Part shown: positions 1-7,753 of the stretch, piece by piece
Layout of the letters: every line of letters starts with the position of its first letter
How positions within the stretch are numbered: the stretch's first letter is position 1
NCBI RefSeq assembly: GCF_018390535.1
Contig: NZ_JAHBBW010000005.1
Coordinates: forward strand, 62,001-126,000
Origin: Bacteroides propionicigenes
Lineage (GTDB): Bacteria; Bacteroidota; Bacteroidia; Bacteroidales; Bacteroidaceae
Length of the DNA: 64,000 bases
Direction: 5' to 3'
Program-made: the position numbers and the translations under genes
Notes under the pieces: model-generated
Told to the model about the DNA's origin: nothing
The model's database searches: none
What the model saw: only the letters and a program-made list of their open reading frames with translations

Positions 1-1470
1 ACACGCGGTTGGTTCTTCACCCTGCACGCTATCGCCACAATGGTGTTCGACAGTATCTCTTATAAGGCTGTAATCTCAAACGGTCTGGTACTCGACAAGA
101 ACGGCAATAAGATGTCCAAGCGTTTGGGCAATGCCGTAGACCCGTTCTCCACTATCGAGAAATACGGTTCCGACCCCTTGCGCTGGTATATGATTACCAA
201 TTCTTCTCCGTGGGACAACCTGAAGTTCGATGTAGACGGAGTGGAAGAAGTACGCCGCAAGTTCTTCGGTACCTTATATAATACATATTCATTCTTCGCC
301 CTCTATGCAAATGTGGACGGATTTGAATACAAGGAAGCCGATGTCCCGATGGCGGAACGTCCTGAAATAGACCGTTGGATTATCTCTGTACTGAACACGC
401 TGGTGAAAGACGTAGACAACTGTTACAACGAATACGAGCCGACCAAAGCCGGACGATTGATTTCGGACTTTGTGAACGACAACCTTTCAAACTGGTATGT
501 CCGCCTGAACCGTAAACGTTTCTGGGGTGGCGGCATGACACAAGATAAGCTGTCCGCTTTCCAAACACTCTATACCTGCCTGGAAACCGTATCCAAATTA
601 ATGGCGCCTATCGCCCCGTTCTATGCCGATATGCTCTATTCGGACCTGATAGCGGCAACCGGACGTGACAATGTAGTGTCCGTTCATTTGGCAAAATTCC
701 CCGAATGCAAGGAAGAAGCGATAGACAAGGAACTGGAAGCACGTATGCAAATGGCACAGGACGTTACCTCTATGGTATTGGCTTTGCGCCGCAAGGTGAA
801 CATCAAAGTACGCCAGCCGCTACAGTGCATCATGATTCCGGTAGTAGACGAAGAGCAACGTGCCCACATCGAAGCCGTAAAAGCACTTATCATGAACGAG
901 GTGAACGTAAAGGAAATCCGGTTTGTGGACGGTGCGGCAGGGGTACTTGTGAAGAAAGTGAAGTGCGACTTCAAGAAACTGGGCCCGAAATTCGGCAAGC
1001 AAATGAAAGCCGTAGCCGCCGCCGTTGCCGAAATGCCGCAGGAAGCCATCGCCGAACTGGAAAAGAGCGGTTCTTATACACTGAACTTGGACGGTGCGGA
1101 AGCCGTAATCGAAACATCCGATGTAGAAATCTTCAGTGAAGATATTCCGGGCTGGCTGGTTGCCAATGAAGGTAAGCTGACTGTCGCTCTGGAAGTTACC
1201 ATAACCGAAGAACTTCGTCGCGAGGGTATCGCCCGCGAATTGGTGAACCGCATCCAGAATATCCGCAAGTCAAGCGGCTTTGAGATAACGGATAAAATAA
1301 AGATTACATTATCAAAAAATCCGCAAACAGATGATGCGGTAAATGAATATAATGACTATATTCGCAACCAGGTTTTAGGAACCTCACTGACGCTGGCAGA
1401 CGATGTAGAAAACAGTACGGAACTTGAGTTCGACGATTTCAAGCTGTATGTAAGCGTTGTAAAAGAATAA
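1..1470 (+). CDS. ileS: Isoleucyl-tRNA synthetase, C-terminal part
   Basis: Class I aminoacyl-tRNA synthetase that charges tRNA-Ile in the cytoplasm. The gene enters from the left edge already in frame, so only the last 489 codons are visible. The KMSKR signature of the catalytic domain is at bases 109-123 (in NGNKMSKRLGNAVDPF), followed by the helical anticodon-binding domain and a C-terminal extension. There is no cysteine-rich zinc module at the C-terminus, as expected for the eukaryote-like IleRS form common in Bacteroidota (family knowledge). The next gene starts 33 bases after the stop and runs the same way. Identification is firm; the true start lies outside the window. Confidence 0.96.
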   Translation, partial: TRGWFFTLHAIATMVFDSISYKAVISNGLVLDKNGNKMSKRLGNAVDPFSTIEKYGSDPLRWYMITNSSPWDNLKFDVDGVEEVRRKFFGTLYNTYSFFALYANVDGFEYKEADVPMAERPEIDRWIISVLNTLVKDVDNCYNEYEPTKAGRLISDFVNDNLSNWYVRLNRKRFWGGGMTQDKLSAFQTLYTCLETVSKLMAPIAPFYADMLYSDLIAATGRDNVVSVHLAKFPECKEEAIDKELEARMQMAQDVTSMVLALRRKVNIKVRQPLQCIMIPVVDEEQRAHIEAVKALIMNEVNVKEIRFVDGAAGVLVKKVKCDFKKLGPKFGKQMKAVAAAVAEMPQEAIAELEKSGSYTLNLDGAEAVIETSDVEIFSEDIPGWLVANEGKLTVALEVTITEELRREGIARELVNRIQNIRKSSGFEITDKIKITLSKNPQTDDAVNEYNDYIRNQVLGTSLTLADDVENSTELEFDDFKLYVSVVKE

Positions 1471-1503
1471 ATTATTAATACTAACGATTAAACACGTAAA
1501 GTT

Positions 1504-1884
1504 ATGGCAGAAAAGACAAGATACTCGGATGCAGAATTGGAAGAATTCCGCGCCATTATTATGGAAAAGTTAGAGTTGGCACAACGCGATTATGAGTTGC
1601 TGAAAGCCAGCCTGACGGGTGCAGACGGTAATGATACCGACGATACATCTCCAACATACAAAGTACTGGAAGAAGGAGCAAATACCTTGTCTAAGGAAGA
1701 AACGACACGCTTGGCGCAACGCCAGCTGAAGTTCATCCAAGGTTTACAGGCGGCTCTGGTACGTATTGAGAACAAAACGTACGGCATCTGCCGCGAAACA
1801 GGCAAACTGATTCCTGCCGAACGTCTGCGTGCGGTGCCTCATGCAACATTGAGCATTGAAGCTAAAAACAACGGCAAGAAATAA
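1504..1884 (+). CDS. DksA/TraR-family protein with degenerate zinc finger
   Basis: A 126-residue protein of the DksA/TraR family. Residues 1-80 form the acidic, charged coiled coil with an acidic turn (GADGNDTDDTSPT), and the C-terminus has the family pattern YGICRETGKLIPAERLRAVP. In the family this region is a four-cysteine zinc knuckle that helps the protein sit in the RNA polymerase secondary channel. Here only one of the four cysteines remains, so zinc binding is unlikely. It lies between ileS and lspA, three bases ahead of the latter, so it is probably co-transcribed with lspA. Role as a transcription factor is inferred from fold only. Confidence 0.88.
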   Translation: MAEKTRYSDAELEEFRAIIMEKLELAQRDYELLKASLTGADGNDTDDTSPTYKVLEEGANTLSKEETTRLAQRQLKFIQGLQAALVRIENKTYGICRETGKLIPAERLRAVPHATLSIEAKNNGKK

Positions 1885-1886
1885 GG

Positions 1887-2516
1887 ATGAAGAAATTTTT
1901 CACGAAAGGGCGGATAGCCTTACTCGTTATTTTCTCGGTATTGATTATCGACCAGGTAATTAAGGTGATTGTTAAGACCCAAATGTATTGGCATGAGAGT
2001 ATACGCATCACCGATTGGTTCTATATCTATTTTACCGAAAACAATGGTATGGCTTTCGGTTTGGAGATATTCGGAAAATTGTTCCTTACTTCATTTCGAA
2101 TCGTTGCGGTAGGGGTTATAGGCTGGTTCCTGTACAAGTTCATAAAGCATGGCATGAAGACGGGATTTATTGTCTGTGTATCACTCATCCTGACAGGAGC
2201 ATTGGGCAATATCATCGACAGCGTATTCTACGGAGTACTGTTCAATGAAAGCACCTACTCGCAACTGGCAACCTTTATGCCCGAAGGCGGCGGGTATGCT
2301 CCGCTGTTCTACGGTAAAGTGGTAGATATGTTCTATTTCCCCATTATCGAAACAAACTGGCCTGAATGGATGCCTTTCATCGGTGGAAATCATTTCATCT
2401 TCTTCAGCCCGATTTTCAACTTTGCCGATGCTGCAATCAGTTGCGGTATCATAGCATTGTTGCTGTTCTACAGTAAATATTTGAATGATTCCTATCATGT
2501 TATAAAGAAATCATGA
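1887..2516 (+). CDS. lspA: Lipoprotein signal peptidase (signal peptidase II)
   Basis: Inner-membrane aspartic protease that removes the signal peptide of prolipoproteins after lipidation. Hydrophobic segments lie near residues 9-28, 65-85, 92-111 and 182-197. The two catalytic aspartates are in GNIID (Asp111) and FNFAD (Asp181). At 209 residues it is longer than the usual 160-170; the extra part is the loop at about residues 115-170 between the last two membrane segments. The stop codon overlaps the start of the following lipoprotein gene by four bases, so the enzyme is coupled to one of its own likely substrates. Confidence 0.96.
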   Translation: MKKFFTKGRIALLVIFSVLIIDQVIKVIVKTQMYWHESIRITDWFYIYFTENNGMAFGLEIFGKLFLTSFRIVAVGVIGWFLYKFIKHGMKTGFIVCVSLILTGALGNIIDSVFYGVLFNESTYSQLATFMPEGGGYAPLFYGKVVDMFYFPIIETNWPEWMPFIGGNHFIFFSPIFNFADAAISCGIIALLLFYSKYLNDSYHVIKKS

Positions 2517-3448
2517 AAAGGAAAAAACAGATTCAATGGTATAGCGTAATCCTTTTGGCGTTCAGTCTGACGGCGTGTCAGGTTAAGAGACCTGACACAG
2601 TGATACCGGACGCCAAAATGGAAAACGTACTTTACGACTTCCACATTGCCAAGGCGATGGGAGAGGAAATCCCTTATAACGAAAGCTATAAGCGTGTACT
2701 CTACATTGAATCTGTTTACAAGAAATACGGCATCACCCAAGCCGATTTCGATACTTCAATGGTGTGGTATGCCCGCCATCCGGATGCCCTCACAAAAGTC
2801 TACGAGAAAGTAAACCAACGGTTAAAGGCCGAAAGAGACGGCATTAACCATCTGATTGCTTTACGCGACAACAAGCCCAAAGAATCTCTTCCTGGCGACA
2901 GTATCGATGTATGGATAGGGCGGCACATCTATCATCTTACCGGGATGCCGTTGAATAATAAGCTTGCCTTTACACTTCCTTCGGACACCAACTTCAAGGA
3001 CAGAGATACGTTGCGATGGACAGTTCGCTTCCGCTTCTTGAACGGAACACCCGACAGCCTTCATGCGCCATTAATGGCAATGCAGGTTTTTTATGCCAAA
3101 GATACGCTGAACGGTATGCTGAAGATAAAGCAACCGGGCACAGAGACTATTTCCTTGTTTGCCGACACATTGGGAACGATAAAAGAAATACGCGGATTCA
3201 TCTATTATCCGGCACAACAGTCTGCGCAAAGCATATTGGCAGACCGTATCAGCCTGATGCGCTATCATGCAACGGACACCCTTTTTAATGCTGAAAAAGA
3301 CAGCATCGGGACTGAGGATAAGGAGATAAAGAAAGATACGCCACCAAGCAAACCCGTAGAATTGAAGCAACAGGATGAAGAGAATGACAATGCTCGCCGT
3401 CCTGAAATGCGTCCCCGCCCAAGATTACGCCCAACTACTGAAAAGTAA
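2513..3448 (+). CDS. DUF4296 lipoprotein
   Basis: A 311-residue lipoprotein. The signal peptide ends in LLAFSLTACQ, with the lipid-bearing cysteine at residue 22. Residues 30-115 match the DUF4296 pattern I know from Bacteroides (PDAKMENVLYDFHIAKAM and a helical DxSMVWYARHP segment). The rest is unassigned, and the C-terminus is low complexity, rich in proline and arginine. The start overlaps the lspA stop (ATGA), indicating translational coupling. Function is unknown; it is expected in the periplasm or outer membrane. Confidence 0.85.
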   Translation: MKRKKQIQWYSVILLAFSLTACQVKRPDTVIPDAKMENVLYDFHIAKAMGEEIPYNESYKRVLYIESVYKKYGITQADFDTSMVWYARHPDALTKVYEKVNQRLKAERDGINHLIALRDNKPKESLPGDSIDVWIGRHIYHLTGMPLNNKLAFTLPSDTNFKDRDTLRWTVRFRFLNGTPDSLHAPLMAMQVFYAKDTLNGMLKIKQPGTETISLFADTLGTIKEIRGFIYYPAQQSAQSILADRISLMRYHATDTLFNAEKDSIGTEDKEIKKDTPPSKPVELKQQDEENDNARRPEMRPRPRLRPTTEK

Positions 3449-3852
3449 TGAAACGCTTTGCTTCACACTTTTTGTTCTTGCCTGCGTACGGTTACCTGAA
3501 ACAGTATGTAGTAGAAACGGAAGAGGGGATAGTTGTACGTTTATTTCCACTGACCGAAGAGATAGAAAATGTGGAATGGTTGCCGGGAGCAATCGTTCTG
3601 TTGACACAAGAGGAATTGAAAAAAATTGACGCAAATTTCAATTCTGCACACATTTTTCAGGAACTTAGTAAAACCTCTCCGGAGTTTTACTATAATTCCG
3701 GGGACGTTTTAGTAAATTTTCCCCGGAGTTTTACTAAAACTCCGCCACCCTCTATTGACGGGAGTTGCAGACTGTTGCCTGTCTATTTCTCCAATTTTGA
3801 CATTACAACGATGCTGCCTGTCGCCGGAACTCGGCACAAACTACTGCGGTAG
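3448..3852 (+). CDS. Small unknown protein with a repeat-derived C-terminus
   Basis: A 134-residue ORF whose ATG overlaps the last base of the preceding stop codon, so it reads like the end of the lspA operon. Residues 1-65 (MKRFASHFLFLPAYGYLKQY, then an acidic EETEEI-type stretch) look like a real small protein. From about residue 72 on the reading frame runs through a 22-bp-period DNA array (bases 3661-3745), and its last 50 bases overlap the convergent methyltransferase gene. The C-terminal half is therefore probably repeat-derived. I do not recognise the N-terminal half. Confidence 0.6.
   Translation: MKRFASHFLFLPAYGYLKQYVVETEEGIVVRLFPLTEEIENVEWLPGAIVLLTQEELKKIDANFNSAHIFQELSKTSPEFYYNSGDVLVNFPRSFTKTPPPSIDGSCRLLPVYFSNFDITTMLPVAGTRHKLLR
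3661..3745. repeat. 22-bp-period array of TTTTACTAAAA words
   Basis: Four copies of a near-palindromic word of the type GTTTTACTAAAAC, in alternating orientation, centred at about 3667, 3689, 3711 and 3733. The centres are exactly 22 bases apart. The spacers are C/G runs such as CTCCGG and TCCCCGG. The last word is a perfect palindrome (GGAGTTTTACTAAAACTCC). It lies inside the tail of the small ORF at 3448. Confidence 0.8.
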
Positions 3853-4564
3853 CAATAGCAACATTCAAAGATTCGGAAGTTTCACGTTCCGACGGATAAT
3901 TGGGAATATACAGTTTCCGGTTGATGAGTTGCTCCACTTCTTTTCCTATACCGTTGCCTTCATTCCCCATAACTATCAATCCATAGGCGGAAAGCGGCTG
4001 AGTGTACATATTTTCCCCGTCCAGAAAAGTGCCGTATACCGGTATGTCTTTCAATGAGCCAATCAGTTCGGGCAGGGAAGTATAATGCAGTTTTACACGT
4101 GCGATGCCCCCCATAGTGGCCTGCACGGTTTTTGGGTTATAAACATCCACCGTATTGGGCGAACAGAAGATATGCTCAATGCCAAACCAGTCGGCAAGGC
4201 GAATGATAGTCCCCAAATTGCCGGGGTCTTGCACATCATCCAATGCCAGACAAAGAGAGCGGCCTATGACGGAAGCATCCATTGCTTCGTCCGGCTGTTC
4301 AAAAACGGCAAGTACCTGTTGGGGCGTTTTCAGCAGACTGGCGCGTGAGAGTTCCTCTTCGGATACTTCGGCTACATCTTCTACCGGCAGATGCTTGTGC
4401 GCGGAAAGCCATTCGGCAGTTGCAATCAGAAGACGGCAACGGAAGTGCCCCAACAAATCGCCGACCAGTTTCGGCCCCTCTGCCAGAAACACTTTATCGG
4501 CTTTACGATTCTTCTTCAACTCCAGTGAACGGATATATTTGATACGATTCTTGCTTAGTGCCAT
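3803..4564 (-). CDS. TrmH/SpoU-family RNA 2'-O-methyltransferase
   Basis: SPOUT-fold methyltransferase of 253 residues that methylates a ribose 2'-OH in tRNA or rRNA with S-adenosylmethionine. Visible are the substrate-binding N-terminal domain (SLELKKNRKADKVFLAEGPK) and the three SpoU motifs: DVQDPGNLGTIIRLADW, VMGNEGNGI, and IPNYPSERETSESLNVAIA (the trefoil-knot cofactor site). The start was placed at MALSKNRIKYIRSL, because the sequence further upstream is promoter-like. The target RNA cannot be told from sequence. It is divergent from the Omp85-like gene at 4644. Confidence 0.93.
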   Translation of the reverse strand: MALSKNRIKYIRSLELKKNRKADKVFLAEGPKLVGDLLGHFRCRLLIATAEWLSAHKHLPVEDVAEVSEEELSRASLLKTPQQVLAVFEQPDEAMDASVIGRSLCLALDDVQDPGNLGTIIRLADWFGIEHIFCSPNTVDVYNPKTVQATMGGIARVKLHYTSLPELIGSLKDIPVYGTFLDGENMYTQPLSAYGLIVMGNEGNGIGKEVEQLINRKLYIPNYPSERETSESLNVAIATAVVCAEFRRQAASL

Positions 4565-4580
4565 AAGTTGTTTGGTTTTA

Positions 4581-4613
4581 TTTGGCAAAAGTACACGATT
4601 ATTTCTATATTTG
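4581..4613 (+). promoter_or_regulatory. Bacteroides-type promoter of the Omp85-like gene
   Basis: TTTG at 4581-4584 and TATATTTG at 4606-4613, 21 bases apart, matching the -33/-7 pattern of the Bacteroides primary sigma factor. The gene starts 30 bases downstream. On the other strand CAAAAGTA at 4586-4593 is a -7-like box (TACTTTTG) for the methyltransferase gene, so the two promoters interleave. Confidence 0.7.
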
Positions 4614-4643
4614 CAGTAATTTATGCGCAATTAATAACTTAGT

Positions 4644-6956
4644 ATGAAGAAAGGCTTTCGCTACGCACTACTTGCTACCGCCGTACTTTTATTAGCTTCA
4701 TGTTCTGCCACGAAATATGTGCCGGAAGGTTCGTATTTGTTGGACGAAGTGCGCATACAAACGGACAACAAGGACATCAAGCCTTCGAGCCTCTCGATGT
4801 ATGTCCGCCAAAACCCGAATGCCAAATGGTTCAGTTTGATAAAGACACAGTTGTACGTCTATAACTGGTCGGGCAGGGATTCCACACGCTGGATAAACCG
4901 CACCCTGCGCCGCATGGGAGACGCCCCGGTGATATATAAGGCGGAAGAAACGGAACGTTCCGGTGAAGAAATGACAAAGGCCATACAGAATATGGGCTAT
5001 ATGAGTGCTACCGTAGAACCGATTACACACATAAAAAAGAAGAAGTTGAAGCTGACATATAAGGTTTCCGGTGGAAAACCCTATAAGATTCGCTCTCTCA
5101 AGTATGACATCCAAGACGAGAAAATCAAGGAATATATGCGGCAAGATTCGGCCGACACCTACCTCACCGAGGGAATGTATTTTGATGTGAACCGCCTGAA
5201 TGCAGAGCGCCAACGCATTACGGACAATCTTCTTCGTAACGGATATTATAAGTTTAATAAGGAATACATCTCTTATACGGCAGATACGGTGAGAAACACC
5301 TATCAGGTAGACGTAACCATGCATCTGGCCCCTTATCGGCAGCACAACGATGACGCCCCGCAAAATCACCGGCAGTATTACATCAATAAGGTAAACTTCA
5401 TTACGGACTATAATGTGCTTGAATCATCCGCTTTGAGCAGCATAGAAATTAACGATTCCATACATTACAAAGGATTTCCCATATATTACAAGGATAGACT
5501 CTATTTGCGTCCGAAAGTCCTGACCAATAATCTGCGTATCGTGCCGGGAAGCTTGTATAATGAACCGGATGTTCAGCGCACATACTCCAATTTCGGACGT
5601 CTGCAAGCATTGAAATACACCAATATCCGTTTTTTTGAAACACAGGTGGGCGATACCTCCAAACTGAATGCCTATGTGATGCTGACAAAAAGCAAACACC
5701 AGTCCGTATCGCTTGAGTTGGAAGGAACCAATTCGGCAGGAGACTTGGGGGCGGCTGCATCCGTATCGTTCCAGAACCGGAATATGTTCAAAGGCTCCGA
5801 AACCTTTATGATAAAACTGCGTGGCGCCTACGAAGCCGTATCCGGTCTGCAGGGTGGCTACAACCACGAGGATTACACCGAGTTGGGAGCGGAAGCGACC
5901 ATTAACTTCCCGCGTTTCCTCTTTCCGTTCCTGTCCGGAGATTTCAGGCGGAAGATACGTGCCACCACAGAGTTTGGCGTACAGTACAATTATCAGATAC
6001 GTCCGGAATTTTCACGCATCATCGCCTCTGCCGGATGGAGTTATAAATGGGGATTGCAACGTCAGCGGGCGCAACACCGCATTGATTTGCTGGACATCAA
6101 CTATCTGTATATGCCTTCCATCTCCAAGGAATTCCGTGAAAATTACTTGGAGAAAGATGAAAATTATATTTTAAAGTACAACTATGATGACCGCCTGATT
6201 GTCCGCACAGGATACAGCTACACGTACAATAGCGCAGGGCAGGCCTTGATGAACAACACAATCATAGGCAACTCATATTCCATTCGTGTCAATTTTGAGT
6301 CGGCAGGCAATTTGCTGTATGCTTTTGCCAAAATGACTAACATGAAGAAGAATGAAGACGGGGAGTATTCATTGCTGAGTATCCCATTCGCACAATATGT
6401 CAAGGGAGATTTCGATTTTGCCAAGAACGTTGTTATCGATAATCGCAACTCCATTGCATTTCATGTGGGAGCCGGCATAGCCGTTCCTTACGGCAATGCA
6501 ACGATTGTGCCTTTTGAAAAGCGTTACTTCTCCGGCGGCGCCAACAGTGTGCGAGGCTGGTCGGTACGTGATTTGGGGCCGGGCGTTTTCCCCGGTGACG
6601 GAAACTTCATGAATCAGTCGGGAGATATAAAGCTGGATGCGAACATAGAATACCGCACACGTCTTTTTTGGAAATTCAGGGGGGCTGTCTTTGTGGATGC
6701 CGGCAACATCTGGACATTGCGCGATTACAAAGACCAGCCGGGAGGTAAGTTTGAACTCAATAAATTCTATAAACAGATAGCCGTAGCCTACGGTTTGGGA
6801 TTACGATTGGACTTGGACTTCTTCGTCCTGCGTTTTGACGGTGGTATGAAAGCTGTCAATCCGGTGTACAGCAACAGCAAGGAACATTTTCCTATTCTTC
6901 ATCCCAAATTCAGCCGCGATTTCGCATTCCATTTTGCAGTGGGATATCCGTTCTAA
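4644..6956 (+). CDS. BamA/TamA (Omp85) family outer-membrane lipoprotein
   Basis: A 770-residue outer-membrane protein. The signal peptide ends LLLASCSATKY with a lipoprotein cysteine at about residue 20. Residues 30-350 form POTRA-like modules (KLTYKVSGGKPYKI; LYNEPDVQRTYSNFGRLQALKYTNI), and 360-770 form a C-terminal beta-barrel. The barrel holds the Omp85 signature RYFSGGANSVRGWSVRDLGPG, whose VRGW motif sits in the conserved inward loop. It ends in phenylalanine. This is a TamA-like assembly or export factor rather than the main BamA, judging by its lipoprotein signal and short POTRA region. It is a single gene ending at a strong bidirectional terminator. Confidence 0.92.
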   Translation: MKKGFRYALLATAVLLLASCSATKYVPEGSYLLDEVRIQTDNKDIKPSSLSMYVRQNPNAKWFSLIKTQLYVYNWSGRDSTRWINRTLRRMGDAPVIYKAEETERSGEEMTKAIQNMGYMSATVEPITHIKKKKLKLTYKVSGGKPYKIRSLKYDIQDEKIKEYMRQDSADTYLTEGMYFDVNRLNAERQRITDNLLRNGYYKFNKEYISYTADTVRNTYQVDVTMHLAPYRQHNDDAPQNHRQYYINKVNFITDYNVLESSALSSIEINDSIHYKGFPIYYKDRLYLRPKVLTNNLRIVPGSLYNEPDVQRTYSNFGRLQALKYTNIRFFETQVGDTSKLNAYVMLTKSKHQSVSLELEGTNSAGDLGAAASVSFQNRNMFKGSETFMIKLRGAYEAVSGLQGGYNHEDYTELGAEATINFPRFLFPFLSGDFRRKIRATTEFGVQYNYQIRPEFSRIIASAGWSYKWGLQRQRAQHRIDLLDINYLYMPSISKEFRENYLEKDENYILKYNYDDRLIVRTGYSYTYNSAGQALMNNTIIGNSYSIRVNFESAGNLLYAFAKMTNMKKNEDGEYSLLSIPFAQYVKGDFDFAKNVVIDNRNSIAFHVGAGIAVPYGNATIVPFEKRYFSGGANSVRGWSVRDLGPGVFPGDGNFMNQSGDIKLDANIEYRTRLFWKFRGAVFVDAGNIWTLRDYKDQPGGKFELNKFYKQIAVAYGLGLRLDLDFFVLRFDGGMKAVNPVYSNSKEHFPILHPKFSRDFAFHFAVGYPF

Positions 6957-6981
6957 ATAAAAGAAAATACCCGTCTAAAAT

Positions 6982-7030
6982 AAAGACCAAAGAGGTTTTA
7001 TATTTTGATATAACCTCTTTGGTCTTTTTA
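6982..7030. terminator. Bidirectional intrinsic terminator
   Basis: A 16-bp perfect inverted repeat (AAAGACCAAAGAGGTT / AACCTCTTTGGTCTTT) with a short loop and T-rich flanks on both strands. It sits between the convergent Omp85-like gene and the DUF3332 gene and can serve both. Confidence 0.9.
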
Positions 7031-7048
7031 ATTCTTATTATTTAGCTC

Positions 7049-7606
7049 TCAACGTGCTGCATAATAGGTATTGACCATAGTTGCCTGACGAGCGGCGGAT
7101 ACACCTTGCGCATCCAGAGTAACAGTCATTTCTTCGCCGTTGGGCAAAGTCATCTGTGCAGTGCCGTCGTTGTTCATCTGCAGAAGTTCAGTGCTTACGC
7201 CGTCTGCCACAACATTCCAAGTATTCAAGTCCTTGTCATAGATTAACTCCATAGATGCAGTTTCATCACCTTCTTTTGTGATAGAGTAGCCGTTTTCAAG
7301 AGTTTCTACCAAGTAGTTTCCGTTTTCGCCTTTTACTTTCTTGACGTCACCGATACTTGCCAAGGGATTATTTCCGCTCCAGAACTCAATGGAGTTGATA
7401 ACCAAAGCATCTGCCAAGTAGCATACGCCATACACCGGAATGATATTGAATGCAAGAAAAACAAGTTCATTGACAAACTTATTGCTGACACCCTGGTTCC
7501 AGCTTAACAACTTACCGTGCAAGGCAAAAGAACCAATACATGAACTGAAAAGAAAAGCACCGCATACCATTACAGTTGCAGCCAATTTCAAATTTAATTT
7601 TTTCAT
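7049..7606 (-). CDS. DUF3332 protein
   Basis: A 185-residue protein with a signal peptide and a lipoprotein-like cysteine (CGAFLFSSCIGSFALHGKL). A hydrophobic stretch follows at about residues 45-70 (FLAFNIIPVYGVCYLADAL). The pattern of GSFALxxKLLSWNQ followed by NELVFLAFNIIPVYG is that of DUF3332, a small envelope protein family of unknown function. The soluble C-terminal half (MELIYDKDLNTWNVVADG) looks like a small beta domain. It is expressed alone from the promoter at 7674-7705. Confidence 0.85.
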   Translation of the reverse strand: MKKLNLKLAATVMVCGAFLFSSCIGSFALHGKLLSWNQGVSNKFVNELVFLAFNIIPVYGVCYLADALVINSIEFWSGNNPLASIGDVKKVKGENGNYLVETLENGYSITKEGDETASMELIYDKDLNTWNVVADGVSTELLQMNNDGTAQMTLPNGEEMTVTLDAQGVSAARQATMVNTYYAAR

Positions 7607-7673
7607 AATCTCTTTCTTTTATTTTACTGTGTTTATTGAGATAAAATCTCATTATTTGTTTATAAGGTTAGTG

Positions 7674-7705
7674 CAAATATAACCATTTTTATAAAAAAAC
7701 ACAAA
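7674..7705 (-). promoter_or_regulatory. Promoter of the DUF3332 gene
   Basis: On the minus strand TTTG (bases 7705-7702) and TATATTTG (7681-7674) are 20 bases apart, the Bacteroides consensus. This leaves a leader of about 60 bases before the start codon at 7606. Confidence 0.72.
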
Positions 7706-7753
7706 AAAGCCGCAAAAAACAGCATTTTGTAAAATAAAAGAATAAACAAATGT

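Noticed and set aside
705..1139. Alternative-frame ORF inside ileS
   Set aside because: Shadow of the synthetase gene, arginine- and glycine-rich by frame shift; no independent support.
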